Below, piece by piece: positions 32,603 to 42,600 of a DNA stretch of 64,000 nt (positions within the stretch are counted from its first letter, which is position 1; each line of letters begins with the position of its first letter). Under the pieces are notes generated by a model that searched no databases, had not been told where the DNA came from, and saw only the letters and a program-made list of their open reading frames with translations. Made by a program: the position numbers and the translations under genes. The stretch is taken from assembly GCF_000317475.1 (NCBI RefSeq), contig NC_019729.1:434001-498000 (forward strand), given 5' to 3'. Source of the stretch: Oscillatoria nigro-viridis PCC 7112 (GTDB lineage Bacteria > Cyanobacteriota > Cyanobacteriia > Cyanobacteriales > Microcoleaceae).

Positions 32603-32727
32603 CACTTCGCGCCCTAACTGAGGAAGCTTACATACTAGCTCATTGGTAGAGCACTTCCCTTTAAAGGAATAGGTCGCGGGTTCAACTCCTGCGTATGAAC
32701 AACGGCTTTCTTGACTTGCGCGAAGTG
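32603..32727 (+). ncRNA. Y RNA-like unit enclosing a complete tRNA with anticodon TTA
   Basis: P1 is CACTTCGCGC/GCGCGAAGTG (10 bp). CCTAAC, 4 nt, P2 GAAGC/GCTTT and TACATAC follow; the return strand has 4 nt and ACTTG. The cargo is a tRNA in normal order (32629-32699): TACATAC/GTATGAA acceptor with one mismatch, GCTC/GAGC D-stem, anticodon arm TTCC CTTTAAA GGAA, and T-arm GCGGG TTCAACT CCTGC. The anticodon (32661-32663) is TTA, which reads UAA, normally a stop codon. TACATAC serves both as scaffold motif and acceptor strand. Confidence 0.8.
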
Positions 32728-32816
32728 CATTTCACTACTCTAAGGAAATAAATTTTTACCGATGTAACACAAAGAAAAGTAAAATTATTCTCCGGTTTTG
32801 TTCCTAAAAAAATCTG

Positions 32817-32958
32817 TTCCGCACCCTAACGAGTGAAGCGAATACACACATTTTAATCGATTGGTCGCAGGTTCAAATCCTGCCAGCCCCGTTTAAGGGG
32901 CTGTAGCTCAGGGGTAGAGCGATCGCACTGTCAAAACGCTTTGCAAACTTGTGCGGAA
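32817..32958 (+). ncRNA. Y RNA-like unit with Lys-like, closed-acceptor tRNA body
   Basis: P1 is TTCCGCAC/GTGCGGAA. CCTAAC, 4 nt, P2 GAAGCG/CGCTTT and TACACAC follow; the return strand has 4 nt and ACTTG. Then TTTTAATCGATTGGT resembles the 3' anticodon side of tRNA-Lys(UUU). T-arm GCAGG TTCAAAT CCTGC is followed by CAGCCCC, loop GTTTAA, and GGGGCTG, a perfect 7-bp acceptor. The D-arm TAGCTCAGGGGTAGAGC and GATCG (pairing with CGAT) complete a cloverleaf opened at the anticodon loop, where the Y RNA stem attaches. It ends 52 bp before the next gene. Confidence 0.85.
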
Positions 32959-33009
32959 CATCTCATATTTATAAATATTAGATGTAAAAGTGGTGAAGAG
33001 AATTAAATT

Positions 33010-33516
33010 ATGAAAAATACAACTTTAATTTACCGATCGCCCAAGGAGATAGACAGTCTGATTCATGCCTTCCAAGAATGCAGCTTGCCGCGAAGTCAAT
33101 GGACTCACGAAGCGCATTTAACCGTTGCTTTGTGGTATCTATTTTATGACTCCGAGCAAGAAGCAATCAATGCGATTCGCACTGGCATTAAACGTTACAA
33201 CTCGATTCAGGGAATTGAAAGCACAAAAGATAGCGGGTATCACGAAACGCTAACGCTGTTTTGGGTGCGAACTATTCGCCAGTATCTGGCTCAGGAAAGT
33301 CGGAATCAATCGATCGTACATTTGGCTAACGGTTTGATTGCAAAATATGCCGATTCCCTACGGGATAGCTCCGCTTCACGCAATTTACCATTTCGCTACT
33401 ACACGCGCGATCGGCTGATGTCTTGGGAAGCTCGGATTAATTGGGTTGAACCAGACTTGAAGTCACTAGACTCCGAAATAGTCCGCCAGGGATTGAAATC
33501 CCTGTCTAATAGCTAA
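33010..33516 (+). CDS. Hypothetical protein with repeat-derived segments
   Basis: A 168-residue protein with conserved-looking SQWTHEAHLTVALWYLFYD and DSGYHETLTLFWVR; the His residues suggest metal or nucleotide binding, but I do not recognise the family. Residues about 116-124 (DSLRDSSAS) are encoded by an in-frame copy of the GATTCCCTACGGGATAGC repeat (33352-33381). The last dozen residues (VRQGLKSLSNS) come from the arm of a MITE-like repeat (33480 on). It lies between the Y RNA-like units and the Ro60 gene. Confidence 0.65.
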   Translation: MKNTTLIYRSPKEIDSLIHAFQECSLPRSQWTHEAHLTVALWYLFYDSEQEAINAIRTGIKRYNSIQGIESTKDSGYHETLTLFWVRTIRQYLAQESRNQSIVHLANGLIAKYADSLRDSSASRNLPFRYYTRDRLMSWEARINWVEPDLKSLDSEIVRQGLKSLSNS

Positions 33517-33652
33517 AGTCCTCTAAAGAGGACTAAAGATATTTGTTTTTGTTGGTTTTTAATCACAGAAAATACATTTTTAAACACGCATTTCAGTCCT
33601 CATAGCGAGGACTTAAGCTTTGAGCCAGGGATTTCAATCCCTGGCGGACTGA
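33480..33652. repeat. MITE-like inverted repeat
   Basis: GTCCGCCAGGGATTGAAATC at the left is mirrored by GATTTCAATCCCTGGCGGAC at the right, with AGTCCTCTAAAGAGGACT and AGTCCTCATAGCGAGGACT hairpins inside. The left arm supplies the C-terminus and stop of the 33010 gene. Confidence 0.75.
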
Positions 33653-33674
33653 GGCAATAGGTGCAAAATATTAG

Positions 33675-35123
<1,449 letters not shown>

Positions 35124-35341
35124 AATGTAGGGTGGGCGCTGCGACCTTATTTCTTAGTCTCAAGCGGCTGTAATATCAAGTTGGAGCGCTCCGTTACGAT
35201 CTAATTCCCGGTATTGTAGGGGCGGGTTCACAGACAATAATTGCCGATAATCGACAATCTCGTAAACCCGCCCCCACCCAACGGTAAATCGCAATCTACT
35301 TATATAGCTACAATTGGCACGGATCTGAAGGACAACACACT
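35124..35341. repeat. Intergenic dispersed repeats
   Basis: TAGGGTGGGCGC and TGTAGGGGCGGGTTCAC...AAACCCGCCCCCACCCAAC, an inverted repeat of G/C-rich ends. A close copy is at 54820-54893. No gene. Confidence 0.65.
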
Positions 35342-35800
35342 ATGAAACTAGCTGAAGCTTTAATTTTAAGAGCTGACTGTCAAAAAAGAATGGAACAACT
35401 GCGAGCCAGATTGACAAGAAGTGCTAAAGTACAGGAAGGAGAAGAACCTCCCGAAAATCCCCAAGCACTGATTAGGGAATTAGATGCAGGGGTGCAAGAA
35501 CTGGAAGACTTAATTAAGAAAATTAACAAGACTAATTCGCTGACCACTCTGGAAGATGGAGTGACTTTATCGGATGCTTTAGCCAAGAGAGATGCTCTGG
35601 CGCTTAAGCGCGGCATCTACAATTCTTTAGTTGACGCAAGCGCTTTGAGGCGAGACCGCTATAGTCGATCGGAAGTCAAATTTTTCAGTACGATCGACGT
35701 GGGTGAACTGCAAACGCAAATGGATCGAATGTCTAGACAGTATCGGGAGTTAGATACTAAAATACAGCAAGCAAACTGGAATACTGAACTTATAGATTGA
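35342..35800 (+). CDS. DIP1984 family protein
   Basis: A 152-residue helical protein (MKLAEALILRADCQKRMEQL, then EELDTKIQQANW-type end) matching the DIP1984 family, earlier annotated septicolysin. The molecular function is unknown; family members are found near defence and mobile genes. It is read in the same direction as the Ro60 gene, about 220 bp downstream. Confidence 0.8.
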   Translation: MKLAEALILRADCQKRMEQLRARLTRSAKVQEGEEPPENPQALIRELDAGVQELEDLIKKINKTNSLTTLEDGVTLSDALAKRDALALKRGIYNSLVDASALRRDRYSRSEVKFFSTIDVGELQTQMDRMSRQYRELDTKIQQANWNTELID

Positions 35801-36030
35801 GCAAGTTGGTAGCCAAACCAATAGAAGCGAGCACAAACCCAGCCAATTGGGTTAAGTTGGCATTAACCTCCTCCATGAGGGGCCATGCTAAAATCTCACA
35901 AATTAAGCCCAATATTGTCACAAGCGTACAGGGCATTGTTAAAGTTACTACCGCGTGCTGGTCTATTGATATTGGTGAGGGTGGGTTAGGGGTTTCTTGC
36001 TCAATTGCAAAAAATATTGGGAATTCCAGT

Positions 36031-36351
36031 ATGATGTCAACTGAGATTACATACACTGAAGCAGAAGCAAATTTAGAAAATCTGTGCGATCGCGCTGTTG
36101 AAACTGGGGAAGTAATAGTTATTACTAGACCTAACGGCAAAAATGCGGTTTTGATTTCTGAGGCAGAATTAGAAAGTTTGCTAGAAACGCTTTATTTGCT
36201 GAGGTCGCCTGCCAATGCAACTCGTTTGTTTACAGCATTAAAAAGAGCTAAATCAAGAGTCATTCAACCTCAGACACTCGATGAAATTTGCAAAAAATTT
36301 GGGATTAATCAAGAGGATGATACTGAAAATGAGGTAGCGATCGCCAGTTAA
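36031..36351 (+). CDS. Phd/YefM family antitoxin
   Basis: A 106-residue protein starting at ATG 36031: YTEAEANLENLCDRAVETGE, VIVITRPNGKNAVLISEAEL, then ESLLETLYLLRSP, the Phd/YefM N-terminal DNA-binding domain and LLETLYLL helix. The C-terminal extension is longer than usual and no YoeB/RelE toxin follows, so it may be orphaned. An in-frame stretch upstream of 36031 is not conserved-looking and is excluded. Confidence 0.82.
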   Translation: MMSTEITYTEAEANLENLCDRAVETGEVIVITRPNGKNAVLISEAELESLLETLYLLRSPANATRLFTALKRAKSRVIQPQTLDEICKKFGINQEDDTENEVAIAS

Positions 36352-36411
36352 ACCATTGAGAGGACAACATCACAATCTTCTACTATACTCTAAATTTGGG
36401 AGGAGCCGTTG

Positions 36412-37038
36412 GTGACTTCAATATTAATCAAAGATTTAGCAACCGAATTAGAGCTTTTCACCGAAGATCCCGTGGAAAGATTTATTACCAGCGGGGTAAG
36501 TTGGGAACAGTACGAACAACTACTGACTCAACTCGGAGATAGTCCTTGGTATCGGGTTACTTATTTAGATGAAGTGCTGGAAATTATGGCCCCAAGTCGC
36601 CGTCACGATCGAGATAAAACCAATATCGGGATGCTGCTAGAAGCGTATTTTCAAGAAACACGGACTCGGTTTTGGGGGTTGGGTTCAACTACCTTCCGCA
36701 TTCAAGCAAAAAAGGGCGGTACAGAACCTGATGAGTGCTATTGTATCGGTACTGAAAAAGAATTTCCTGATTTAGCGATCGAGGTTGTACTCAGCAGTGG
36801 CGGCCTGGACAAGTTAGCAGTTTACAAAAAGCTCGGAATCAGAGAGGTTTGGTTCTGGAAAAATCGTCGCTTTGAGGTTTATCATCTTCGGGGAGAGGAA
36901 TATGAAAAAATGCAGCAAAGCGAGTTGTTGCCGAATTTGGATTTATCACTGATTGCACGGTATGTACAACGGCCTGACCCCCTTGAGGCGGTGTTGGAGT
37001 TTCGAGAAAGAGTTAGAGAAAATTTAGGGGGAAGTTGA
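36412..37038 (+). CDS. Uma2 family endonuclease (DUF820)
   Basis: A protein of about 208 residues with a PD-(D/E)XK-like fold typical of cyanobacteria: MAPSRRHDRDKTNIGMLLEA, EPDECYCIG, PDLAIEVVLSSGG, IREVWFWKNRRFEVY. A GTG at 36412 follows GGAGG by 8 nt. These are abundant in filamentous cyanobacteria, often beside toxin-antitoxin and mobile DNA. The biological role is unknown. Confidence 0.85.
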   Translation: MTSILIKDLATELELFTEDPVERFITSGVSWEQYEQLLTQLGDSPWYRVTYLDEVLEIMAPSRRHDRDKTNIGMLLEAYFQETRTRFWGLGSTTFRIQAKKGGTEPDECYCIGTEKEFPDLAIEVVLSSGGLDKLAVYKKLGIREVWFWKNRRFEVYHLRGEEYEKMQQSELLPNLDLSLIARYVQRPDPLEAVLEFRERVRENLGGS

Positions 37039-37110
37039 GATTTAATATCGCTGTTTACTACCAAACATCTCCCTCAATATCCTCAAGCGACAACTTTTTA
37101 CCTTTTTCAA

Positions 37111-37365
37111 TTATTCTTTAATTTGAGCGATAATTTCTTGTAATTCTGGATTAGCGATGGATGACACTAACTGGGAATCCGCACCAGCCAAAGCAGCGCG
37201 CAACTTTTCCGAAGTCAGTGCGGGATATTTCTCTAACACCTGCTGTTGAGTCCATCCCGCAGCAAAGAGCCCCAGCAAAAATTCTACAGACAATCGAGTT
37301 TCTGGCGCTGCAGGTTGACTTGTGGAAGCTTTCGGGTTTGGATGAATGAGCTTTCGCCAGTCCAT
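37111..37365 (-). CDS. DUF433 domain protein
   Basis: An 84-residue protein, MDWRKLIHPNPKAS, then LSVEFLLGLFAAGWTQQQVL and YPALTSEKLRAALA, the DUF433 pattern. The central conserved segment is altered. The longer upstream start is less family-like. No DUF5615 partner is adjacent, so it is an orphan antitoxin-like gene. Confidence 0.7.
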   Translation of the reverse strand: MDWRKLIHPNPKASTSQPAAPETRLSVEFLLGLFAAGWTQQQVLEKYPALTSEKLRAALAGADSQLVSSIANPELQEIIAQIKE

Positions 37366-37419
37366 TGTTTTACTTAAACGATTGGGGAAGATTCCGCCGA
37401 TTATACTGCATTCGGACAC

Positions 37420-37826
37420 AGTAGAAACACGGGTATCGTTGACTGACTTTGTAACAGTGCCACCGCAGGTGATACCATTTTAGATTTCAGATTCTAGATT
37501 TTAGATTGGGAATCACTGATGGCTTAAGGGTTTGGAGTTTGGCTAGAGTCGCATTTTTTTTGGACTGGTGTCATTTCGCGGTTTTGCGATTAAATTGTTA
37601 TTACGATCGCAGTACAGCACTTTCTTATAGACTAGAGTAATGGGGTAGCGACGGGGCGATCGCCCTTTTTCATTTTGTCCGTTTCAATACCAAACTGCGT
37701 AAGCGTTGCCCGCCCTACGGGGGCTACGCCAACGAAGAGGATCGCGCTAAATCTGAACCCACTGTCTAACGAACTGTGCAACCCACTGTGCAACCCACAA
37801 TACAACTACTTTAACTTCTTAAAACT
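37420..37826. other. Intergenic region
   Basis: TTTAGAT-type repeats near 37485-37510 and a GTTGCCCGCCCTACGGGGGCTACGCC palindromic fragment near 37697. No gene or RNA is recognised. Confidence 0.4.
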
Positions 37827-38168
37827 ATGGGAAAAAAGTCGAAAGCCAAAAAATCCCAGGTCAAAAAATCCAGTTTGCTCTGCCAGCGACTCCAAGAAGC
37901 TCTCGATCGAGGCAGCAAAGTTTGGATTAAAACAAATAATAGCAGTTTCGGCGGCATCCCGATTAATTTGTTCGGGGAGTTTGCGGAACTTTTGGTGATA
38001 GTTCCCCCTAACGAACAGGCGGAAAATATCGATGCTTACGGACAAGTTACGTGGCTGATTCGACTCTCTGATATTATTGCACTTGCTTACCCTACTGAAT
38101 ACTGGTCTAAAGATAGATTAGAAAGTTTGCTGCCACCTGATGCAGTTACTTCCGAAGTAGGAGATTAA
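37827..38168 (+). CDS. Hypothetical protein
   Basis: A 113-residue protein with a very basic start (MGKKSKAKKSQVKKSS), then LLCQRLQEALDRGSKVWIKT and WLIRLSDIIALAYP. The central part looks like a small all-beta fold. No family is recognised. The basic tail could bind nucleic acid. Confidence 0.55.
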   Translation: MGKKSKAKKSQVKKSSLLCQRLQEALDRGSKVWIKTNNSSFGGIPINLFGEFAELLVIVPPNEQAENIDAYGQVTWLIRLSDIIALAYPTEYWSKDRLESLLPPDAVTSEVGD

Positions 38169-38309
38169 CTGTAAGGTGCACGTGGTGCACCCTACTTTGA
38201 GCCGATTTGTATTCTGTAAGGTGCGCCCAGCGCACCTTAAACTTACTATTGTCTAAACTATTTTACCAGCGATAATCTACACTGCTCCGACCAATTTTTA
38301 TCACTTTAA

Positions 38310-38702
38310 TTAGTTGTTGCAAGCTGAAAGCTGGATTTTACAACTGCCGCCCTCTAGTTCGCTGCAACCGGCAAGAGCTTGAGCTTCTGCTGCGGCTTTA
38401 TCGTCGCCCCAGCCCGCACCTGCTCCTCCTTTGCCTACTGCGATCGCTCCACAATTATTACTATTAGATGTCAGGGGTTCGCAGTCGTTCGCACCTCCGC
38501 TTTGTTGATTGCAAGCGGCTACTGCTGCGTTTAGTGCTTCTTTCTCTGTAGCATGATCCCAACTAATACCAGTGGCATCAGAAGTCGGAGAATAAGCAGT
38601 AGCTCCATAGGTGTTTTGAGCTTTAGCTACATGGACTGAGCCAAAAAGAGGAAGTGTCAAAGCTGTGACTACAACCCACTTAGAAAAAAGTTTTTGCAGC
38701 AT
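38310..38702 (-). CDS. DUF4189 domain secreted protein
   Basis: A 130-residue protein with a signal peptide (WVVVTALTLPLFGSVHVAKA) and a cysteine-containing DUF4189-like domain: YGATAYSPTSDATGISWDHA, ALNAAVAACNQQSG, NNCGAIAVGKGGAGAG and ALAGCSELEGGSCKI. The four-cysteine pattern suggests periplasmic disulfides. Function is unknown. Confidence 0.8.
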   Translation of the reverse strand: MLQKLFSKWVVVTALTLPLFGSVHVAKAQNTYGATAYSPTSDATGISWDHATEKEALNAAVAACNQQSGGANDCEPLTSNSNNCGAIAVGKGGAGAGWGDDKAAAEAQALAGCSELEGGSCKIQLSACNN

Positions 38703-38997
38703 ATTTACTTAAGATATTTACAAAGTTAAGTTGCGAGGTTCGCTCGATATTAGATCGAGGCATTAATTCCTGTCAATAGTGTTGAAAAATCTTTAGATTT
38801 TCTTAAACCAAAAGTGTCTTCTGTAACAAAAAGTAAGATGACCAAGAATTTCAAAGGTGGTACCCGCCACGCGATCGATCCGTGGAATCAATCCCAAATC
38901 GAAAATCGAAAATCCTCAAGAAAGAGCATTTATCTCGCGCAAGTCAATCTAAAATCTAAAATCTAAAATCTAAAATCGATTGACGGAGGTCAATTCA

Positions 38998-39825
38998 GTG
39001 GCAGATATCCGCAAAATCCTCAGCCAACTAGCTGCCCAAGAAGCGCACCTACTAGATACCCAATTCCTGGCTCCCTGCGTGTCCGGGGGAAGCGTGCGGA
39101 TACGGGTTAGCTCAATGGTTTATACTTTTTTACCCCAGCCGCGCAACTTTGAAGGATGGGCTATTTTTAGGCCGATTAATGAGAAAATTGCTGCGGTAAT
39201 TGAGGAGCCGAGCTTGGCGCAAGTGGCCGAGTATTTGCAACTGCTCGTACCCGTTCGCTTGCACTTGGCTTGCGTGCTGCAAGGGCAAACGTGGCTGGCT
39301 TATCCTGTTAACGAATCTGATGCTAAACAGCGCACGGGTGTTGCGAAACCCGTACCAGTGCATTTAGTAACAGAAAGTTCGCAGTTTGAGCCGATTGTTG
39401 CGCGCTGGGACGGTCATTGTTTGTGGTTTGAAGAGATTGACAGGCGCGCCGATCCGCTGCCCTCTGAGAAGTTGAAAGCAGCTTTAAAAAAGTTGATTTT
39501 GCCTCAAGAAGTTCGCTTTAAAGGGATGACGCCGGAAATGCGAACTGTTTACGAATTGGTGTCCCGAAATATTAAAGATTTCGATCCGAAAGTGCGGGAA
39601 GAAAAGCGCTTGCAGCGGGCGTTGAAAATGGGGGGCGGTGAATTGCGGGATTTTTTCGATCGCGAAAATTATTGGCTGGTTGAATGGACTAGCGGAACGG
39701 GAGAACACCACACTTCTGCGATCGCCAAAAATGACTTGACAGTTATGAGTGCGGGCATTTGTCTCAGCGGATTGGACAAAGACTTCGACTTGCATTCATT
39801 GGTTGGAGTCGTCGAAAATCGCTAA
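38998..39825 (+). CDS. Hypothetical protein linked to the E1-like gene
   Basis: A 275-residue protein. I prefer GTG 38998 because GGAGG lies 8 nt upstream. The C-terminal WLVEWTSGTGEHHTSAIAKN, then DLTVMSAGICLSG and FDLHSLVGVVE, look conserved, but no domain is recognised. It precedes the ThiF/E1-like gene by 12 bp in one apparent operon, and in PRTRC-type and Ub-like operons the neighbour of E1 is often an E2- or JAB-like protein. That is only a suggestion. Confidence 0.6.
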   Translation: MADIRKILSQLAAQEAHLLDTQFLAPCVSGGSVRIRVSSMVYTFLPQPRNFEGWAIFRPINEKIAAVIEEPSLAQVAEYLQLLVPVRLHLACVLQGQTWLAYPVNESDAKQRTGVAKPVPVHLVTESSQFEPIVARWDGHCLWFEEIDRRADPLPSEKLKAALKKLILPQEVRFKGMTPEMRTVYELVSRNIKDFDPKVREEKRLQRALKMGGGELRDFFDRENYWLVEWTSGTGEHHTSAIAKNDLTVMSAGICLSGLDKDFDLHSLVGVVENR

Positions 39826-39837
39826 TTCTTGATTACC

Positions 39838-40476
39838 ATGAGTATATTTTTTCACGAACAACTTTACAGAAGTGCCGCAGTGATGTCGCAGATCGAAAAT
39901 TTCCCGGTAACGGTTTGCGGCGCGGGTGCTTTGGGTGCGAATATTACAGAAAGTCTGGCGCGATCGGGCTTTTGTCAGTTAAAAGTCATCGATCGCGATC
40001 GCATCGAGGAACGCAACCTTTCCACTCAACCCTATTATCGATCGGACATCGGCGCATTCAAAGCCAAAATTCTCGCCAACAACCTCTACCGCGCTTTGGG
40101 AGTCAGCATTGAGGCGCACTCAAAAGAATTGACACCCGCAAATGCCGATCGGCTGCTTGCCAACAGCGCCACAGTCATCGATACTTTTGATAACAGTGTC
40201 GGGCGGCAAGCAGTCAAGGATTACTGTGCGAGTGTCTCCCTTCCCTGCGTGCACGTCGGATTAGCTGCCGATTACTCCGAAATAATTTGGAACCAACACT
40301 ATCGGGTTCCTTCAGCGGCGAATGATGACGTTTGCGATTACCCGCTGGCGAGAAACTTGGTAATGCTGACAGTTGCAGTTGCCTGCGAAGTAATTGTTAC
40401 CTTTGCTGCTACCAAAGAGCAACAAAATTTAACTTGCACGATCGGAGATTTTGCAGTAAAGCCACTTATATTGTAG
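39838..40476 (+). CDS. ThiF/E1-like adenylyltransferase
   Basis: A 212-residue Rossmann-fold protein of the ThiF/MoeB/E1 superfamily. VTVCGAGALGANITESLARS is the nucleotide-binding loop, DRDRIEERNLSTQPYYRSDI the Asp/Arg/Asn active-site region, and IDTFDNSVGRQAVKDYC follows. It lacks the CxxC zinc pairs of ThiF. Start ATG 39838 is better than the upstream TTG. E1-like enzymes adenylate the C-terminal glycine of a ubiquitin-like protein; the 66-residue protein at 32070 is the candidate partner. Confidence 0.82.
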   Translation: MSIFFHEQLYRSAAVMSQIENFPVTVCGAGALGANITESLARSGFCQLKVIDRDRIEERNLSTQPYYRSDIGAFKAKILANNLYRALGVSIEAHSKELTPANADRLLANSATVIDTFDNSVGRQAVKDYCASVSLPCVHVGLAADYSEIIWNQHYRVPSAANDDVCDYPLARNLVMLTVAVACEVIVTFAATKEQQNLTCTIGDFAVKPLIL

Positions 40477-40605
40477 AATGTCGGTTGACTGTTGCCAGAA
40501 ACCCGGTGAATCGAGATTGGATGCCCCATCCCAGAAACCCGGTTTCTCACTCTCAAACAATCGTCAAAATTGCAAAAAACGCTTGAGAAAATTAACAGGG
40601 AAACT

Positions 40606-41058
40606 ATGTCCGAACAAGTTTGTACTGGTACTATTTCACTAGAATGCAAGCCAAAACCGCCCCCTCCTCCGCCTCCGCCTCCGCCTCCGCCTAAGCCTCC
40701 GCAGTCGCCTTTTTTGATTTTACTAGCAATTCTAGTTCTCTTGATTTTGACTGGCATCGGTGGCGGAGCATATACTTCTTCATCAAGTGACGCAATTTGC
40801 GCGCCGCACGATGATTGCAACGAACCAGAATTCAGACCCCATAAAAGGATTTTAAAACACGGATCGAGAGGGGCAGATGTGAAGAAACTGCAAAAGTTGT
40901 TGAACGCGCGGGGCTTGTCCCCACACCCGATCGTAATTGATGGCGTGTTCGGCCCGACAACTCTCACAGCAGTGAAGAAATTTCAGCGGCAAAATCACCT
41001 TCATGTAGACGGAGTTGTGGGAGGCAAAACTTGGGACAGACTGTTTGCTAGTTCGTAA
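40606..41058 (+). CDS. Membrane-anchored peptidoglycan-binding protein with polyproline linker
   Basis: A 150-residue protein. A PPPPPPPPPPPPP tract is followed by a transmembrane helix (FLILLAILVLLILTGIG) and a C-terminal PG_binding_1 domain: LKHGSRGADVKKLQKLLNAR, IDGVFGPTTLTAVKKFQ, DGVVGGKTWDRL. The start is set by comparison with the paralogue at 41363 (both follow ATTAACAGGGAAA). The domain binds cell-wall peptidoglycan. Confidence 0.85.
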   Translation: MSEQVCTGTISLECKPKPPPPPPPPPPPPKPPQSPFLILLAILVLLILTGIGGGAYTSSSSDAICAPHDDCNEPEFRPHKRILKHGSRGADVKKLQKLLNARGLSPHPIVIDGVFGPTTLTAVKKFQRQNHLHVDGVVGGKTWDRLFASS

Positions 41059-41362
41059 CTTTAAGCACCGGACAACAAATGTTCCTAAGTCATCATTGCT
41101 AATCATTAATTCCTGCGGTTTTTAGTTGTGCAGATAGCGCATTTTGTGCTACTACAGACACAGAAGCTGCAATCAAAAATCAATCGTCTATAGCAATCCT
41201 AAATCAGCCGCCAAATCGAGCGAGACCAGAATCCTTGCAGTGCGAGCATCTAGCTCGCATATAATGCAAGCAAATCATTTAGGATTGCTATACTAGATTG
41301 CTAATGAATGAAGTTTGAGATTTTTGGTTTGGTCGATCGAATGAAAAATTAACAGGGAAAAT

Positions 41363-41719
41363 ATGGCAGGATCGCAGACTTTTTATTATTTACTAGCAAT
41401 TCTCGCTCTATTAGTTTTGACGGGGACAAGTAGAGCAAACTATGCAGCGGGTTCCGCAGTTTGCTACACTGATGATTGCCATCAACCAGTAGTCAGACAC
41501 CATAAAAGGATTTTAAAATGCGGCTCGAAAGGGCACGATGTGAAGAAACTGCAAAAGTTGTTGAACGCGCGGGGCTTGTCCCGACACCCGATCGTAATTG
41601 ATGGCGTTTTCGGTCCGACAACCGAAGATGCAGTGAAAAGATTTCAGCGACAAGCAGATATTCCTGTAGACGGAGTTGTGGGAGGCAAAACTTGGGACAG
41701 ACTGTTTGCTAGTTTGTAA
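41363..41719 (+). CDS. Peptidoglycan-binding protein, tandem paralogue
   Basis: A 118-residue paralogue of 40606-41058: membrane helix (FYYLLAILALLVLTGTS) and the same PG_binding_1 domain, but no polyproline tract. The two genes and their downstream sequence are nearly identical over long stretches, so this is a recent tandem duplication. The copied unit also carries the first 40 bp of the DUF924 gene (41293-41340). Confidence 0.85.
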   Translation: MAGSQTFYYLLAILALLVLTGTSRANYAAGSAVCYTDDCHQPVVRHHKRILKCGSKGHDVKKLQKLLNARGLSRHPIVIDGVFGPTTEDAVKRFQRQADIPVDGVVGGKTWDRLFASL

Positions 41720-41751
41720 CTTTAAGCACCGGACAACAAAAGTTCCTAAGT

Positions 41752-42030
41752 CAGTCGATTTTAGATTTTAGATTTGAGATTTTAGATTTACTCGATAACA
41801 GATGAATCTGGAAGCTTAAACTCTGTAATCTAATTTTTTTCTCGACCCTCGATCGCGTCGGAAAGCAAGTACCTGTGTTTGGGTGGAGTCAGTCGATTTT
41901 AGATTTTAGATTTGAGATTTTAGATTTACTCGATAACAGATGAATCTGGAAGCTTAAACTCTGTAATCTAATTTTTTTTCTCGACCCTCGATCGCGTCGG
42001 AAAGCAAGTACCTGTGTTTGGGTGGAGTCA
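41752..42030. repeat. Tandem spacer repeat, two copies of about 136 bp
   Basis: Each unit has CAGTCGATTTTAGATTTTAG, then ACTCGATAACAGATGAATC, then GTCGGAAAGCAAGTACC and GGGTGGAGTCA. A related single copy is at 17292-17423 after tRNA-Asp. It may be a structured RNA or a mobile spacer. Confidence 0.75.
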
Positions 42031-42600
42031 TCTTTGGTAATAATTAATCCCTGGATTTGTAGTTGCACATCAAGTAGATTTTGTGCAACTACAGATACCT
42101 AAATTGCCATCCAAAATCAATCGCCTACTAGATTGCTAATGAATGAAGTTTTAGATTTTTGGTTTGGTCGATCGCAATCTCCTGAGTTTGGCAAAGTCCA
42201 CAAGAAATGGTTTGAAAAAGATGCGGATTTTGATGCAGAAGTGCGATCGCGCTTTATGCAGCAATACGAACTCGCCGCCTCCGGTCAACTCGACTCCTGG
42301 CACGATTCCCCCGAAAATTGCCTAGCATTAATTATACTGCTCGATCAATTTCCGCGTAATATGTTTCGCGGAACGCCCCAAGCATTCGCCACAGACAGCA
42401 AAGCTTTAGCCACCGCTGAATACGCTGTTAATCATAACTTCGATCGCGAATTGCTGACTGTACAAAAATTGTTTATTTATCTCCCTTTTCAACACAGCGA
42501 AAACTTAGAACACCAGCAAAAATCTGTCCAACTATTTCGCCAACTCAGCGGCGAACCTGACAGCGATTCACTCATTGAATACGCGATGCAGCATTTAGAA

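Noticed and set aside
32661..32663. Reading the loop at 32659-32665 as Lys TTT
   Set aside because: The loop is CTTTAAA with a 7-nt count fixed by the TTCC/GGAA stem, so positions 34-36 are TTA; a Lys loop would need four T residues.
32286..32958. Small self-cleaving ribozymes (hammerhead, twister, pistol) as an explanation for the conserved scaffold
   Set aside because: The conserved words CCYAAY and ACTTG lie opposite each other between two helices and do not fit those ribozyme cores. They match the Ro60-binding loop of Y RNAs, and a Ro60 gene is adjacent.
35797..36030. N-terminal extension of the Phd/YefM antitoxin
   Set aside because: The in-frame upstream stretch has no family similarity and overlaps the previous gene's end. 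ATG 36031 fits the family.
40338..40967. Minus-strand ORF of 209 codons with a glycine tract
   Set aside because: It is the antisense shadow of the polyproline gene and the E1-like gene.
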